DNA from: Streptomyces sp. CB01635
GTDB lineage: Bacteria > Actinomycetota > Actinomycetes > Streptomycetales > Streptomycetaceae
DNA length: 64,000 nucleotides
NCBI RefSeq assembly: GCF_002803065.1
Contig: NZ_NNBL01000003.1
Coordinates: 267,460 to 331,459 of the forward strand
Reading direction: 5' to 3'
A program made the translations under genes and the position numbers. The notes beneath the pieces are model-generated. The model saw only the letters and a program-made list of their open reading frames with translations. It made no database searches and had not been told where the DNA came from. Below, in pieces: positions 43,333 through 51,210 of the stretch; positions within the stretch are counted from its first letter, which is position 1; every line of letters starts with the position of its first letter.

Positions 43333-44514
43333 ATGAAGTCCGACAGCCTCCCCCTGCCTGTTGCCGCCTCGGCCGTGCTGACCCCGAAGCTCGCCCACGA
43401 GATCGCCCAGGACATCAGCCGCATCGTCGGCTTCAATGTGCTGATCACCGACGCGGACGCCGTGGTCATCGGCAGCGGTGACCCGGCGCGCCTGGGCGCG
43501 GTGCACGAAGCCTCGCTCGACGTGCTGCGCACCCTGCGGCCCACCGCGCACACGGCCGCCCAGGCGCGCCCGCTGAGCGGGGTGCGCCCGGGCGTCAGCC
43601 TTCCGCTGCTCCTCGGGGACGAGGCGGTCGGTACGGTCGGCCTGACCGGGTCACCCGCCCGTGTGCGCCAGTTCGGCCTGGTGGTCCAGCGGCAGACCGA
43701 GATCCTGCTCCAGGAAGCCGCCGCGACCCGTAGCCGCATGCTGCACGCCGGCGCCGTCCACGACCTCCTGCGCGGCATCGCCTACTACGACCCCGATCTC
43801 GTCGACGCCGCCACGCTGTCCTCCCGGATGGCCGAACTCGGCTTCAGCCCCGCACTGCCCCGCCGTGCGCTGCTCCTGGGCACCCGTGCCGCCGCGGGCG
43901 GGCCCGAGGCGCCCGCCGTCTCACCGCCGGCCGTGCTCCGCGCCGCCGGCTCGGTCTTCGGTCACCGGCAGGACCTCCTCGGGCACCTCGATTCCGGTCA
44001 TGTCCTCGTCCTCCATCACGACCCCGACGGACGCTTCCTGGAACGCTGCGCCCAGTTGTGCGCCCTGCTCGCCGAACGCGCCGGTGCGCATCCGACGATC
44101 GGCCACGCGCAGCCGGCCACCGGCCCGGCCGCACTGCACGCCGCATACCAGGACGCCGCCGCGGCCCTCGGTCTCGGACCGCGGCTCGACGCGTCCCGCA
44201 ATGTCTTCGCCGCCCACGAGGTCCGCGTCCCTCAGCTGCTCGCCTCCGTGCCGCCGCAGGCGCGAAGCCGCTTCCGTGACGCCGTGCTGGGGACACTGCC
44301 CGAAGCGCCGGACTGGCCGCAGCTGCGCGAGACCCTCATCGCCTGGGCGGAGGGCGGCTTCAGCCTGGTAGGGGCGGCGCGGCTGCTGCACATCCACCGC
44401 AACACGCTGCTCTACCGCCTGGACAAGATCACCCGGCTCTCGGGCCGCCCGGTCCGCGAACCCGCCGAGGGCATAGCCCTCTACCTGGCCTGCCGGACGG
44501 AGCCGTCGCCGTAG
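43333..44514 (+). CDS. CdaR-family regulator (sugar diacid recognition domain)
   Basis: 393 residues. A diacid-recognition domain (about 10-140: LAHEIAQDISRIVGFNVLIT, GVSLPLLLGDEAVGTVGLTG, VVQRQTEILLQEAA) is followed by a degenerate GGDEF-like middle and a C-terminal HTH_30 (about 325-385: FSLVGAARLLHIHRNTLLYR). CdaR proteins activate diacid or glycerate use genes. ATG 43333 has no ribosome-binding site, and TACGAT (43320-43325) would place transcription start at the ATG, so a leaderless mRNA is possible. A start codon at 43303 is the alternative. Likely controls the divergent MFS/FAD pair. Confidence 0.85.
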   Translation: MKSDSLPLPVAASAVLTPKLAHEIAQDISRIVGFNVLITDADAVVIGSGDPARLGAVHEASLDVLRTLRPTAHTAAQARPLSGVRPGVSLPLLLGDEAVGTVGLTGSPARVRQFGLVVQRQTEILLQEAAATRSRMLHAGAVHDLLRGIAYYDPDLVDAATLSSRMAELGFSPALPRRALLLGTRAAAGGPEAPAVSPPAVLRAAGSVFGHRQDLLGHLDSGHVLVLHHDPDGRFLERCAQLCALLAERAGAHPTIGHAQPATGPAALHAAYQDAAAALGLGPRLDASRNVFAAHEVRVPQLLASVPPQARSRFRDAVLGTLPEAPDWPQLRETLIAWAEGGFSLVGAARLLHIHRNTLLYRLDKITRLSGRPVREPAEGIALYLACRTEPSP

Positions 44515-44587
44515 CCGGACCGGGGCGATCGGACTCTGCCACGCCGGGCCGGGAAATGACCCGAAGTCCCTTGACATTGCTGGGTGA

Positions 44588-44616
44588 TTGACAGCTGTCG
44601 CAGCCGTCCCTACGGT
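44588..44616 (+). promoter_or_regulatory. Promoter of the GH43 gene
   Basis: TTGACA (44588-44593), a 17-bp spacer and TACGGT (44611-44616) make a near-consensus vegetative promoter. A second TTGACA lies at 44571. Confidence 0.7.
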
Positions 44617-44628
44617 ATCGCCACAGAT

Positions 44629-44642
44629 TTACATCGATGTAA
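44629..44642. promoter_or_regulatory. TTACATCGATGTAA operator downstream of the GH43 promoter
   Basis: A perfect 14-bp palindrome with a central CG, the form typical of LacI-family operators. It starts about 6 bp past the predicted transcription start, a position where a bound repressor would block transcription. Confidence 0.75.
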
Positions 44643-44699
44643 CGACGTCGCCGTCCCGTGCCGGTTTTCCTTCGGGGAGCCGCCTCCGAAGGGCTGCAC

Positions 44700-46166
44700 A
44701 TGTCCCTGTCGAGCACCGTCCGTACCATCCGCCTGGCCGTCGTCTCGTTCGGTGTGCTCCTGGCGCTCGTCGGGGGCGGCCTCACGGCGTCCGCCGATCC
44801 GTCGCCCGGCGCGCCGCAGCCGGTTGCCGCTGCCGCGGGCGGATTCCGTGATCCGCTGAACAGCGGCCCCGATCCGTACATGACGCACTGGAACGGCAAC
44901 TACTACCTCACGACGACGCAGGGCGACAGCATCAGAATGTGGCGATCCCCGTCGCTGAGTACCCTGCTGACGGCTGATCCGGTCACGGTGTGGACCGACA
45001 CGGACAGCTCGCGCAACCGCGACATCTGGGCGCCGGAGTTCTACCGGTTCGGTGACCGCTGGTACATGTACTACACCGCCGACGACGGTGTGGACGACCA
45101 CCATCGTCTCTACGTCCTGGAGTCGGACCGGGACGATCCGGCAGGCTCGTACCACTTCAAGGCCAAGCTCGCGCCGCCCGACCACGCGAACGACTTCGCC
45201 ATCGACGCGGGCATCCTGCAGCACAACGGGCGGCTCTACCTCGCCTACAGCGGCATCAACCAGTACCAGCACAACGGCTTCAACATCGCACCGCTCTCCA
45301 ACCCCTACACGATCTCGGGAGACGCGGTGGCCATCAACGGCGCGGGCGGCTGCCCGGAGGTCCGTGAGGGGCCGGAGTTCCTGAATCGCAACGGCCGTAC
45401 GTGGATGACGTATTCGACGTGCGACACGGGCAAGCCGGACTACCAGGTCTGGATGATGTCGCTTCCGGACGCGGCCGATCCACTGGTACCGGGGAACTGG
45501 ACGCAGCACCAGGGCGCGGTCTTCTCCCGCGCCGACGACCACGGAGTCTTCGGGCCGGGCCACCACGCGTTCTTCAAGTCGCCCGACGGCAGCGAGGACT
45601 GGATCGTCTACCACGCGAAGACGACGAGTGCCCTCACCTACAGCAACCGCACCACGCGCGCCCAGAAGTTCGGCTGGAAGGCGGACGGCAGCCCGGACTT
45701 CGGCCGGCCGCTCGCCATGGGTGCCACGCAGGACCTGCCGTCGGGGGATCCCGGAGCCGGCAACTACTGGATCAACGACGACGGGCGCTCCGACGGTCCG
45801 GGGACCGTCACCTACAGCGGCACCTGGAACGCGGGCACCGGCTGTGCGACCCAGTGCTTCTGGAGCGACGACCACTGGAGCGACCGCACCGACGCCTCGG
45901 CCACCTTCACCTTCGACGGCACCCGCATCGCCCTGCTGTCCGTACGTGACGTGGGGAACGGGTATGCGGACCTGAGCATCGACGGTGGTCCGGAGCAACG
46001 TGTGGACTTCTACGGCGCCATCCGCACGGGGGAAACGGTCCAGTACCTGAGCCCGAGGCTCCCGTCCGGACACCACACGCTGCGCGTACGAGTCACGGGC
46101 CAGCACAACGCGCAGTCCACCGCCTCGTTCGTGAGCGTCGACCGTGCGGAGGTCTACGCAGACTGA
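44700..46166 (+). CDS. Secreted GH43-family arabinofuranosidase/xylosidase with C-terminal beta-domain
   Basis: 488 residues. Signal peptide (1 to about 31), then a five-bladed propeller (about 48-350) with base Asp58 (SGPDPYM), pKa-modulating Asp169 (FAIDAGI) and acid Glu223 (REGPEF), the GH43 triad, ending with FGPGHHAFFKSPDGSEDWIV. A C-terminal module (about 375-488) resembles carbohydrate-binding or hydrolase-appended beta-sandwich domains (ALLSVRDVGNGYADLSIDGG). ATG 44700 has AAGGG upstream; a GTG further upstream would cross the ribosome-binding site. Predicted to cleave arabinose or xylose side chains of hemicellulose outside the cell. Confidence 0.85.
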   Translation: MSLSSTVRTIRLAVVSFGVLLALVGGGLTASADPSPGAPQPVAAAAGGFRDPLNSGPDPYMTHWNGNYYLTTTQGDSIRMWRSPSLSTLLTADPVTVWTDTDSSRNRDIWAPEFYRFGDRWYMYYTADDGVDDHHRLYVLESDRDDPAGSYHFKAKLAPPDHANDFAIDAGILQHNGRLYLAYSGINQYQHNGFNIAPLSNPYTISGDAVAINGAGGCPEVREGPEFLNRNGRTWMTYSTCDTGKPDYQVWMMSLPDAADPLVPGNWTQHQGAVFSRADDHGVFGPGHHAFFKSPDGSEDWIVYHAKTTSALTYSNRTTRAQKFGWKADGSPDFGRPLAMGATQDLPSGDPGAGNYWINDDGRSDGPGTVTYSGTWNAGTGCATQCFWSDDHWSDRTDASATFTFDGTRIALLSVRDVGNGYADLSIDGGPEQRVDFYGAIRTGETVQYLSPRLPSGHHTLRVRVTGQHNAQSTASFVSVDRAEVYAD

Positions 46167-46183
46167 ACGCGGCGGCGCCCGCC

Positions 46184-46222
46184 CGCGGTGGTCGCCGGCG
46201 CAGGGGGCGGGCGACCACCGCG
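46184..46222. terminator. Bidirectional hairpin between GH43 and IclR genes
   Basis: A perfect 13-bp stem (46184-46196 with 46210-46222) around a 13-nt loop, between convergent genes ending at 46166 and 46275. Confidence 0.75.
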
Positions 46223-46274
46223 CGCCCACGGGAGACACGCACGTCATGCGTGTCCCTCGTGCGGGGTGCGCGCG

Positions 46275-47141
46275 TCACAGTCTGCGGGAGACCTCCTGGG
46301 CCGCCTGTCGGACCGCCGGGGCGAACGCGGTGAGCTGGTCCTCGGTGACGAGGGCGGCCAGGGAGGACACGGAGACCGCGCCGACCGGGGAGCCGTCGGT
46401 GTCGAGGACGGGAGCGGCGAGGGAGCAGATCGCCTCGTCGGCTTCTTCGTAATCGGTCGCGAAACCGGTGTGCCGGACCGTTTCCAGCTGGCTGAGCAGC
46501 GTGGTGCGGTCGGTGACGGTGTGAGAGGTGCGGGCCGGGAGCCCGGCCCGGTCGAGCAGCGCCTTCGTCTCCCTCTCGGGCAGATGGGCCAGCAGCACCT
46601 TGCCCGCGGCCGAGGCGTGCAGGGGGAGGCGGGTGCCCACCTCGGTCGCGATGCGGTAGGCCAGGCCGGGGTCGACCTTGTGGGTGTAGGTGGCGTGGTC
46701 GCCGCTGAGTACCGCCAAGTGGACTGCCTGGCCCAGGCGTTGCTGGAGAGCCCGCAGGACCGCGTCGATGCCGACGGTGTCGTCGGAGAGTACTTGGGCG
46801 GCCAGTGCGCGCAGTTGGGTGCCGATGCCGTAGCGCCCCTCGCCGTCCGGGACGGCGTAGCCCTCCTCGATCAGGGTCGCGAGGATGCGGTGGGTACTGG
46901 CCTTGGGGACACCGGAGCGCTCGGCGATCTCGCCCAGCTTGTGGGGGGCGTCGGGGTGCGCGAGGGCGTGCAGGACGCGGAGCGCCTTGGCGACGGAGTT
47001 GACCGGGCCCGAGGTTTCGGACTGTCCCTGGGTGGACCCGTGCGGTTCCTGTGGCCGGAGCTCCGACGGTGTCGGTCTACGCGTAGCTGACGAGGCGTTC
47101 GTCGGGGCGTCCGTCGATTTCAGCGACTCTTCGCGATCCAT
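46275..47141 (-). CDS. IclR-family regulator of the amidohydrolase/HPr-fusion cluster
   Basis: 288 residues. A long polar N-terminus (1-47) precedes the winged helix-turn-helix (about 48-105: VNSVAKALRVLHALAHPDAP, GVPKASTHRILATLIEEGYA) and effector domain (about 120-285: VHLAVLSGDHATYTHKVDPG, LPLHASAAGKVLLAHLPERE, ISSLAAPVLDT-like end). ATG 47141 has GGAGGG 4 bp upstream. It is divergent from the eight-gene cluster, and a 20-bp-spaced direct repeat lies between them. Confidence 0.85.
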   Translation of the reverse strand: MDREESLKSTDAPTNASSATRRPTPSELRPQEPHGSTQGQSETSGPVNSVAKALRVLHALAHPDAPHKLGEIAERSGVPKASTHRILATLIEEGYAVPDGEGRYGIGTQLRALAAQVLSDDTVGIDAVLRALQQRLGQAVHLAVLSGDHATYTHKVDPGLAYRIATEVGTRLPLHASAAGKVLLAHLPERETKALLDRAGLPARTSHTVTDRTTLLSQLETVRHTGFATDYEEADEAICSLAAPVLDTDGSPVGAVSVSSLAALVTEDQLTAFAPAVRQAAQEVSRRL

Positions 47142-47183
47142 TGACCCTCCGAAGGCATCCGGCTAGCGTGCAGTCAATCCGTT

Positions 47184-47214
47184 CTACGGAACGCAAATCT
47201 ACCCTACGGAACGC
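47184..47214. promoter_or_regulatory. Direct repeat CTACGGAACGC between the IclR gene and its cluster
   Basis: CTACGGAACGC at 47184-47194 and 47204-47214, 20 bp (two helical turns) apart. The first copy is also part of GTTCTACGGAAC, an inverted repeat with 4-bp arms. Probable IclR binding region controlling both directions. Confidence 0.6.
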
Positions 47215-47275
47215 CCCGGTGCTCCGTGGTTGTCCCCCCGCGCCCTATCTCATGCTCCTTGGAAGGCCGCCGTCC

Positions 47276-48445
47276 ATGGCTGTGCAGGCATCCGACGCAA
47301 ACCGATTCGATCTTGTGATTCTTGGCGGGCGGGTGGTCGACCCCGAGCGGGGCACCGTCGAGCCCGGCGATGTCGCGCTGGCCGGCGACCGGATCGCGGC
47401 GGTCGGCCCGGCCGGGACGCTGGATCCGGCCGGAGCCGAGGTGTACGACGCGGCGGGCCTGCTGGTCACCCCCGGCCTGATCGACCTGCACACGCACATC
47501 TACGACGGCTCCACCGCCCTCGGAGTCCCGGCCGATCAGGCCGGGGTTCGGCAGGGCGTGACGACGGTCGTCGACGCGGGCAGCTGCGGCAGCGACCACT
47601 GGCCGCACTTCGCCTCCTCGGTCGTCGCCCCGGCCGCCACCCGCGTGCTGAGCTGGCTCAACATCTCCCGGCACGGTCTCGTGCACGGCACGAAGGAACT
47701 CGTCGGCGGCGCGGCAGACATCGATGTCAAGGCCACTGACCGGATCCTCACCGACAACCCGGCGGTGGTGCGGGGCATCAAGGTCCGCATGAGCCGGTCG
47801 GTCCTCGGCGACAGCGGTCTGGCGCCGCTGCGCGCGGCCAGGGAACTCGCCGCGGCGCACGCGCTGCCGGTCATGGTCCACGTCGGCAACGCACCGCCCG
47901 CCTTCGGCGACGTCCTGGACCTGCTCGGGCCGGGCGACGTCGTCACCCACGCCTTCCACGGCAAGCCCGGCGGGCTCTTCGGCGGCGGAGCCGAACCGCT
48001 GCCGCAGGTCCGGGCGGCCCTGGAGCGCGGCGTCCGGTTCGACGTGGGACACGGCAGCGCCAGCTTCGCGTTCGACACCGCGGAACGCGCTCTGGCGGCC
48101 GGCATCCGGCCGTACACCATCAGCACCGACCTGCACGCACGCAACATGAACGGGCCGGTGCGGAACCTCTCCCACACCCTGTCCAAACTGCTCGCCCTGG
48201 GGATGCCGCTGCCGGAGGTCATCCGGTGCGCCACCACGCACCCGGCCGAAGTGCTGGGCATGGCAGGTGAGTTGGGCTCGCTGCGGCCCGGCGCCGCGGG
48301 CGACCTGAGTCTTCTCGAGGACCGTGGAGCGCCCGACCGGCTCACCGACTCCCAGGGAGTCACCCGCCCGGCAGGAACCCGGCTCGCACCCGTCGCGACC
48401 GTCCGCGCCGGGCGCCCGATGCCGATACGAAAGGCCACCGCATGA
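47276..48445 (+). CDS. Amidohydrolase/deacetylase family metallohydrolase (EF_0837 type)
   Basis: 389 residues. FDLVILGGRVVDPERG and GLLVTPGLIDLHTHIYDGS (metal His72 and His74) are the amidohydrolase opening; later metal ligands sit in VMVHVGNAP, VTHAFHG and ISTDLHARN. The family is the deacetylase-like group found next to SFCGS/DUF4310-4312 genes in Enterococcus and Aeromonas. It probably removes an acyl or opens a cyclic amide from an amino-sugar acid (inference). ATG 47276 is chosen for the GGAAGG 9 bp upstream over ATG 47252. It overlaps the PRD gene by 4 bp. Confidence 0.85.
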   Translation: MAVQASDANRFDLVILGGRVVDPERGTVEPGDVALAGDRIAAVGPAGTLDPAGAEVYDAAGLLVTPGLIDLHTHIYDGSTALGVPADQAGVRQGVTTVVDAGSCGSDHWPHFASSVVAPAATRVLSWLNISRHGLVHGTKELVGGAADIDVKATDRILTDNPAVVRGIKVRMSRSVLGDSGLAPLRAARELAAAHALPVMVHVGNAPPAFGDVLDLLGPGDVVTHAFHGKPGGLFGGGAEPLPQVRAALERGVRFDVGHGSASFAFDTAERALAAGIRPYTISTDLHARNMNGPVRNLSHTLSKLLALGMPLPEVIRCATTHPAEVLGMAGELGSLRPGAAGDLSLLEDRGAPDRLTDSQGVTRPAGTRLAPVATVRAGRPMPIRKATA

Positions 48446-48825
48446 CTGACGACCCCCTGATCGAGGCGCTCACCGGCGCCGTGGCGGACACCGCCGAACC
48501 CGTGCGCGACGAGGACCGCCACGCCCTGGCCCGGCTGCTCCCGCTGATCGAGGAGCGCGCCGCGGCGGAGCGGATCCTCCTCGACGAGGACCGCCGGCTC
48601 GCGCTCGCCGTCCACGCCCTCGGCTTCGTCCGCCGGGTACGGGCGGGCGAACACCTCGACGCGCTGGACCCCGCCGTGGCCGACGAGATCACGCCGGGCC
48701 CGCTGGCCGCCGCCCGCGAGCTGATCGACGCGTACGGCACACCCCTGGGCGATGCCGCCCGGGACACCGAAGTCGTGCTGCTCGCCCTGCACTTCGAGAC
48801 GGCGCGGCAGCTCCAGGAGAGCTGA
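48442..48825 (+). CDS. Stand-alone PRD-domain protein (EF_0829 type)
   Basis: 127 residues, all helical, matching a single PTS-regulation domain as found in the PRD protein of this gene set (RRLALAVHALGFVRRVRAGE, with a candidate phospho-His in AVHAL and a second in GEHLD). There is no RNA-binding, helix-turn-helix or EII part, unlike BglG or LicR regulators. The ATG overlaps the amidohydrolase stop (ATGA). It could bind or be phosphorylated by the HPr-like domain encoded downstream. Confidence 0.7.
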   Translation: MTDDPLIEALTGAVADTAEPVRDEDRHALARLLPLIEERAAAERILLDEDRRLALAVHALGFVRRVRAGEHLDALDPAVADEITPGPLAAARELIDAYGTPLGDAARDTEVVLLALHFETARQLQES

Positions 48826-48907
48826 CCGGCAGCACACAGCACACAGGCATGACCGGACCGCGCACCAGCGGGCCGGACACATCAGCGGACGACAAAGGAA
48901 GTGCACC

Positions 48908-49273
48908 ATGGCAGTCAAGATCGTGATCGGACACCGGCTCGGCAAGGGCCAGGCCGTCGCCGACGGCATACGGGCGGCGGGCGGCGAACCCATCCTGATC
49001 CCGGGCCCCGGGGCGGACATGAAGGTCGGCGACGTGATGGCCGCCGAAGGCGCGGCGCTCGGCATCTCGTTCTGCGGCAGTGGCGGCGCGGGCGCGGTCA
49101 CCGCCAAGGCCAAGTACGGCCATGACATCGAGTTCGGCATGCGCTCCCCGCAGGCCGGGATCACCGCTGTGCAGCAGGGCAAGACGGTGCTGGGCTTCGG
49201 CTTCCTGGACAGCGAGGAACTCGGCTTCAAGGTGACCGAGGCGCTGCTGAAGAAGCTCGGGGAGTCGGCGTGA
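48908..49273 (+). CDS. Glycine-rich SFCGS family protein (EF_0830 type)
   Basis: 121 residues. The name motif SFCGSGGAGAVTAKAKYG (about 54-71) is intact, with VKIVIGHRLGKGQAVADGIR before it and TVLGFGFLDSEELGF after. The small alpha/beta protein with a cysteine in a Gly-rich loop recalls a PTS IIB component, but the function is unproven. ATG 48908 has AAAGGAAG upstream. Its stop overlaps the next start (GTGA). Confidence 0.85.
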   Translation: MAVKIVIGHRLGKGQAVADGIRAAGGEPILIPGPGADMKVGDVMAAEGAALGISFCGSGGAGAVTAKAKYGHDIEFGMRSPQAGITAVQQGKTVLGFGFLDSEELGFKVTEALLKKLGESA

Positions 49274-49605
49274 TCGAGGACCGGCACACGGTCCGGGTCA
49301 GCGGCACCGGGCCCACCCGCGAGAAGGCGTTCGCCGCCGCCATGCAGCAGGTCTCCGGTGCCGTCGGCAAGCTGACGGACGGCGTCTGCTTCCGGGTCGA
49401 GCCGCTCGCCGTCGAGGTCGCGTCCGCGGTCGAACACCGCTGGACGGAACGGTTCCTGGGTCTGCTCTTCGCTCGCGAGCGCCGCCGCTACGAGCTGACT
49501 CTCCGGATCGAGGTGCGCACCGCCGCACTCGATCTGGACGCCATCGCATTCTCCGTACGCGAGGAGCGGCTGACGCCGCTTCAGCACGCGCTCCACATGA
49601 GGTGA
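49270..49605 (+). CDS. DUF4312 family protein (EF_0831 type)
   Basis: 111 residues, alpha/beta (HTVRVSGTGPTREKAFAAAM, then EVASAVEHRWTERFLGLLFA, RYELTLRIEVRT). The order after SFCGS and before two membrane proteins matches the DUF4312 member of the conserved gene set. Soluble, no recognised active site. GTG 49270 overlaps the SFCGS stop by 4 bp. Confidence 0.8.
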   Translation: MIEDRHTVRVSGTGPTREKAFAAAMQQVSGAVGKLTDGVCFRVEPLAVEVASAVEHRWTERFLGLLFARERRRYELTLRIEVRTAALDLDAIAFSVREERLTPLQHALHMR

Positions 49606-49615
49606 GGACACCCGC

Positions 49616-50407
49616 ATGAACGAGACGCTCACCATCGCACTGGAGTCGATGGTCATCGGCGCCCTGATCGGCTTCGGGGCGAGCGCGGGTGTGGCCCGCA
49701 TGTTCCACGCGCCCAAGGTGCAGGGCATGGGTGCCTTCCGGACCCTGGGCGAACTCAACGCCTGCGAGAACGACCCGGTCGCGCACTTCTCCTTCGGCCT
49801 CGGCTTCTTCTTCAACGCCTGGGCCAGCGCCGTCGGCACCGGCGCGCTGACCTCGGACGTCGATCACCGCATCGTGCCCCACTGGGCCGCCGCGCTGTCG
49901 ATGACCAAGAACCGCAACCTCGACGAGACGCTGCACAACCCGCGCCGGATGGCGGCCTACGGGGCGGGCGTCGGCCTGGTTCTGGTGACGGTTCTGAACA
50001 CCACCGCCGCGTCCATTCCGCACTCGCTGCAGCACGTCGCAGCCGACGTGCTCGGCCCCGCCTCGGAGTGGCTGATCAACCCCGTCATGCCGATCGTCTT
50101 CTGGATGGCGGCGGTCGACGCGGGGCGGCGCAGCGGAGGCTGGGGCACCGTGCTCGGTGGTCTGGCGCACGTCGTGATGGGCAACGCGGTTCCCGGCATC
50201 GTGCTCGGCATCGTGGTCGGCAAGGGCATCGACGACCTGGGCTGGACCAGGGTCACCAAGGCGCTGGCCGGCGCGGTCGTGTTGCTGTTCGTCGGCAGCG
50301 CCTTCCTGCGCGGCGTGGACATCCAGCTGCTGCAGCAGATGAAGGCGGACGTGCCGCACTGGCTGAGCCGGCTCCACGACGCGACCGGCACCACCCCGAC
50401 GAAGTGA
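49616..50407 (+). CDS. DUF4311 family membrane protein (EF_0832 type)
   Basis: 263 residues. Hydrophobic segments (about 8-26, 60-80, 118-138, 155-175, 180-205, 212-232) and conserved polar loops such as NACENDPVAHFSFGLGFFFN and LSMTKNRNLDETLHNPRRMA. The pattern of a membrane protein with re-entrant-looking Gly/Ala regions suggests transport. It forms a pair with the DUF4310 gene 13 bp downstream. Family function is not established. Confidence 0.8.
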   Translation: MNETLTIALESMVIGALIGFGASAGVARMFHAPKVQGMGAFRTLGELNACENDPVAHFSFGLGFFFNAWASAVGTGALTSDVDHRIVPHWAAALSMTKNRNLDETLHNPRRMAAYGAGVGLVLVTVLNTTAASIPHSLQHVAADVLGPASEWLINPVMPIVFWMAAVDAGRRSGGWGTVLGGLAHVVMGNAVPGIVLGIVVGKGIDDLGWTRVTKALAGAVVLLFVGSAFLRGVDIQLLQQMKADVPHWLSRLHDATGTTPTK

Positions 50408-50420
50408 GCGAGGCACCGCG

Positions 50421-51137
50421 ATGACCACGAACGACGCCACCACCACCGCGGGAGCTGCGGCACCCGCGGGCAGGACCCGCGGCAAAGTCCCCGGCGAGGG
50501 CAGCTTCTGGCTCTCGGAATGGGCCTTCCCGCTCTTCGTGGCGGCCCTGGCCGCCGGCATCTTCGCCGGCACGCACCTGTACTACGTCTACCGCACCGGC
50601 ACCTTCAGCGATGTCGCCGTCACCGCGATGCTCAAGGGCGGTATGGACAGCGGGAGTTACGGGGCGGCAGCGGCCTTCGGCGCCGGCTTCCTGTTCGCCC
50701 GCATCATCGAGGGGCCGATGGTCGGCATCCTCGACATCGGCGGCTCGCTGCAGACCGGCGTCGGCATCGGCATCCCCGCGATGCTGTTGGCTGCCGGGAT
50801 CACCGCCCCTCTGGAGCACTTCTGGCTGGCCCTGCCCACCGGCGCGCTGCTGGGCGCGCTGATCGGCGCCCTGATCCTGGCCATCCGGCGGGCCACGGTG
50901 AACTCGGCGGGCGGCACCTCCACCTTCGGCGCCGACGTGATGATGGGCGCCGGAAACTCCGCCGGCCGCTATCTGGGCCCCTTGGTGATCATCGCCGCGG
51001 CCACCGCCTCCCTCCCCGTGGGCCTCGGCTCCACCCTCGGCGCCGCGCTCTTCTACTGGTGGAAGAAGCCGCTGACCGGCGGCGCCATCCTCGGCGCCAT
51101 GCTCTTCGGGCTCTTCTTCCCCATCGCGGGCACCTAG
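50421..51137 (+). CDS. DUF4310 family membrane protein (EF_0833 type)
   Basis: 238 residues. A Thr/Ala-rich start (1-25) precedes about six hydrophobic segments and Gly-rich motifs (GSYGAAAAFGAGFLFARIIE, FGADVMMGAGNSAGRYLGPL). Matches the DUF4310 member of the set and probably forms a membrane complex with DUF4311, analogous to IIC/IID of mannose-type PTS (inference). A 73-bp gap with a run of nine C at 51173-51181 separates it from the PLP-enzyme gene. Confidence 0.8.
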   Translation: MTTNDATTTAGAAAPAGRTRGKVPGEGSFWLSEWAFPLFVAALAAGIFAGTHLYYVYRTGTFSDVAVTAMLKGGMDSGSYGAAAAFGAGFLFARIIEGPMVGILDIGGSLQTGVGIGIPAMLLAAGITAPLEHFWLALPTGALLGALIGALILAIRRATVNSAGGTSTFGADVMMGAGNSAGRYLGPLVIIAAATASLPVGLGSTLGAALFYWWKKPLTGGAILGAMLFGLFFPIAGT

Positions 51138-51210
51138 GGCCTCTCGGCGCGCCCCCAAAGAAGTCGGCCCCACCCCCCCCCACATCGATCGGCTCTCCAC
51201 GAAAGGCACC

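Noticed and set aside
47142..47275. Earlier starts for the amidohydrolase (from 47141 or 47252)
   Set aside because: They would translate the divergent operator region; ATG 47276 has the proper ribosome-binding site and the protein fold begins directly after it.
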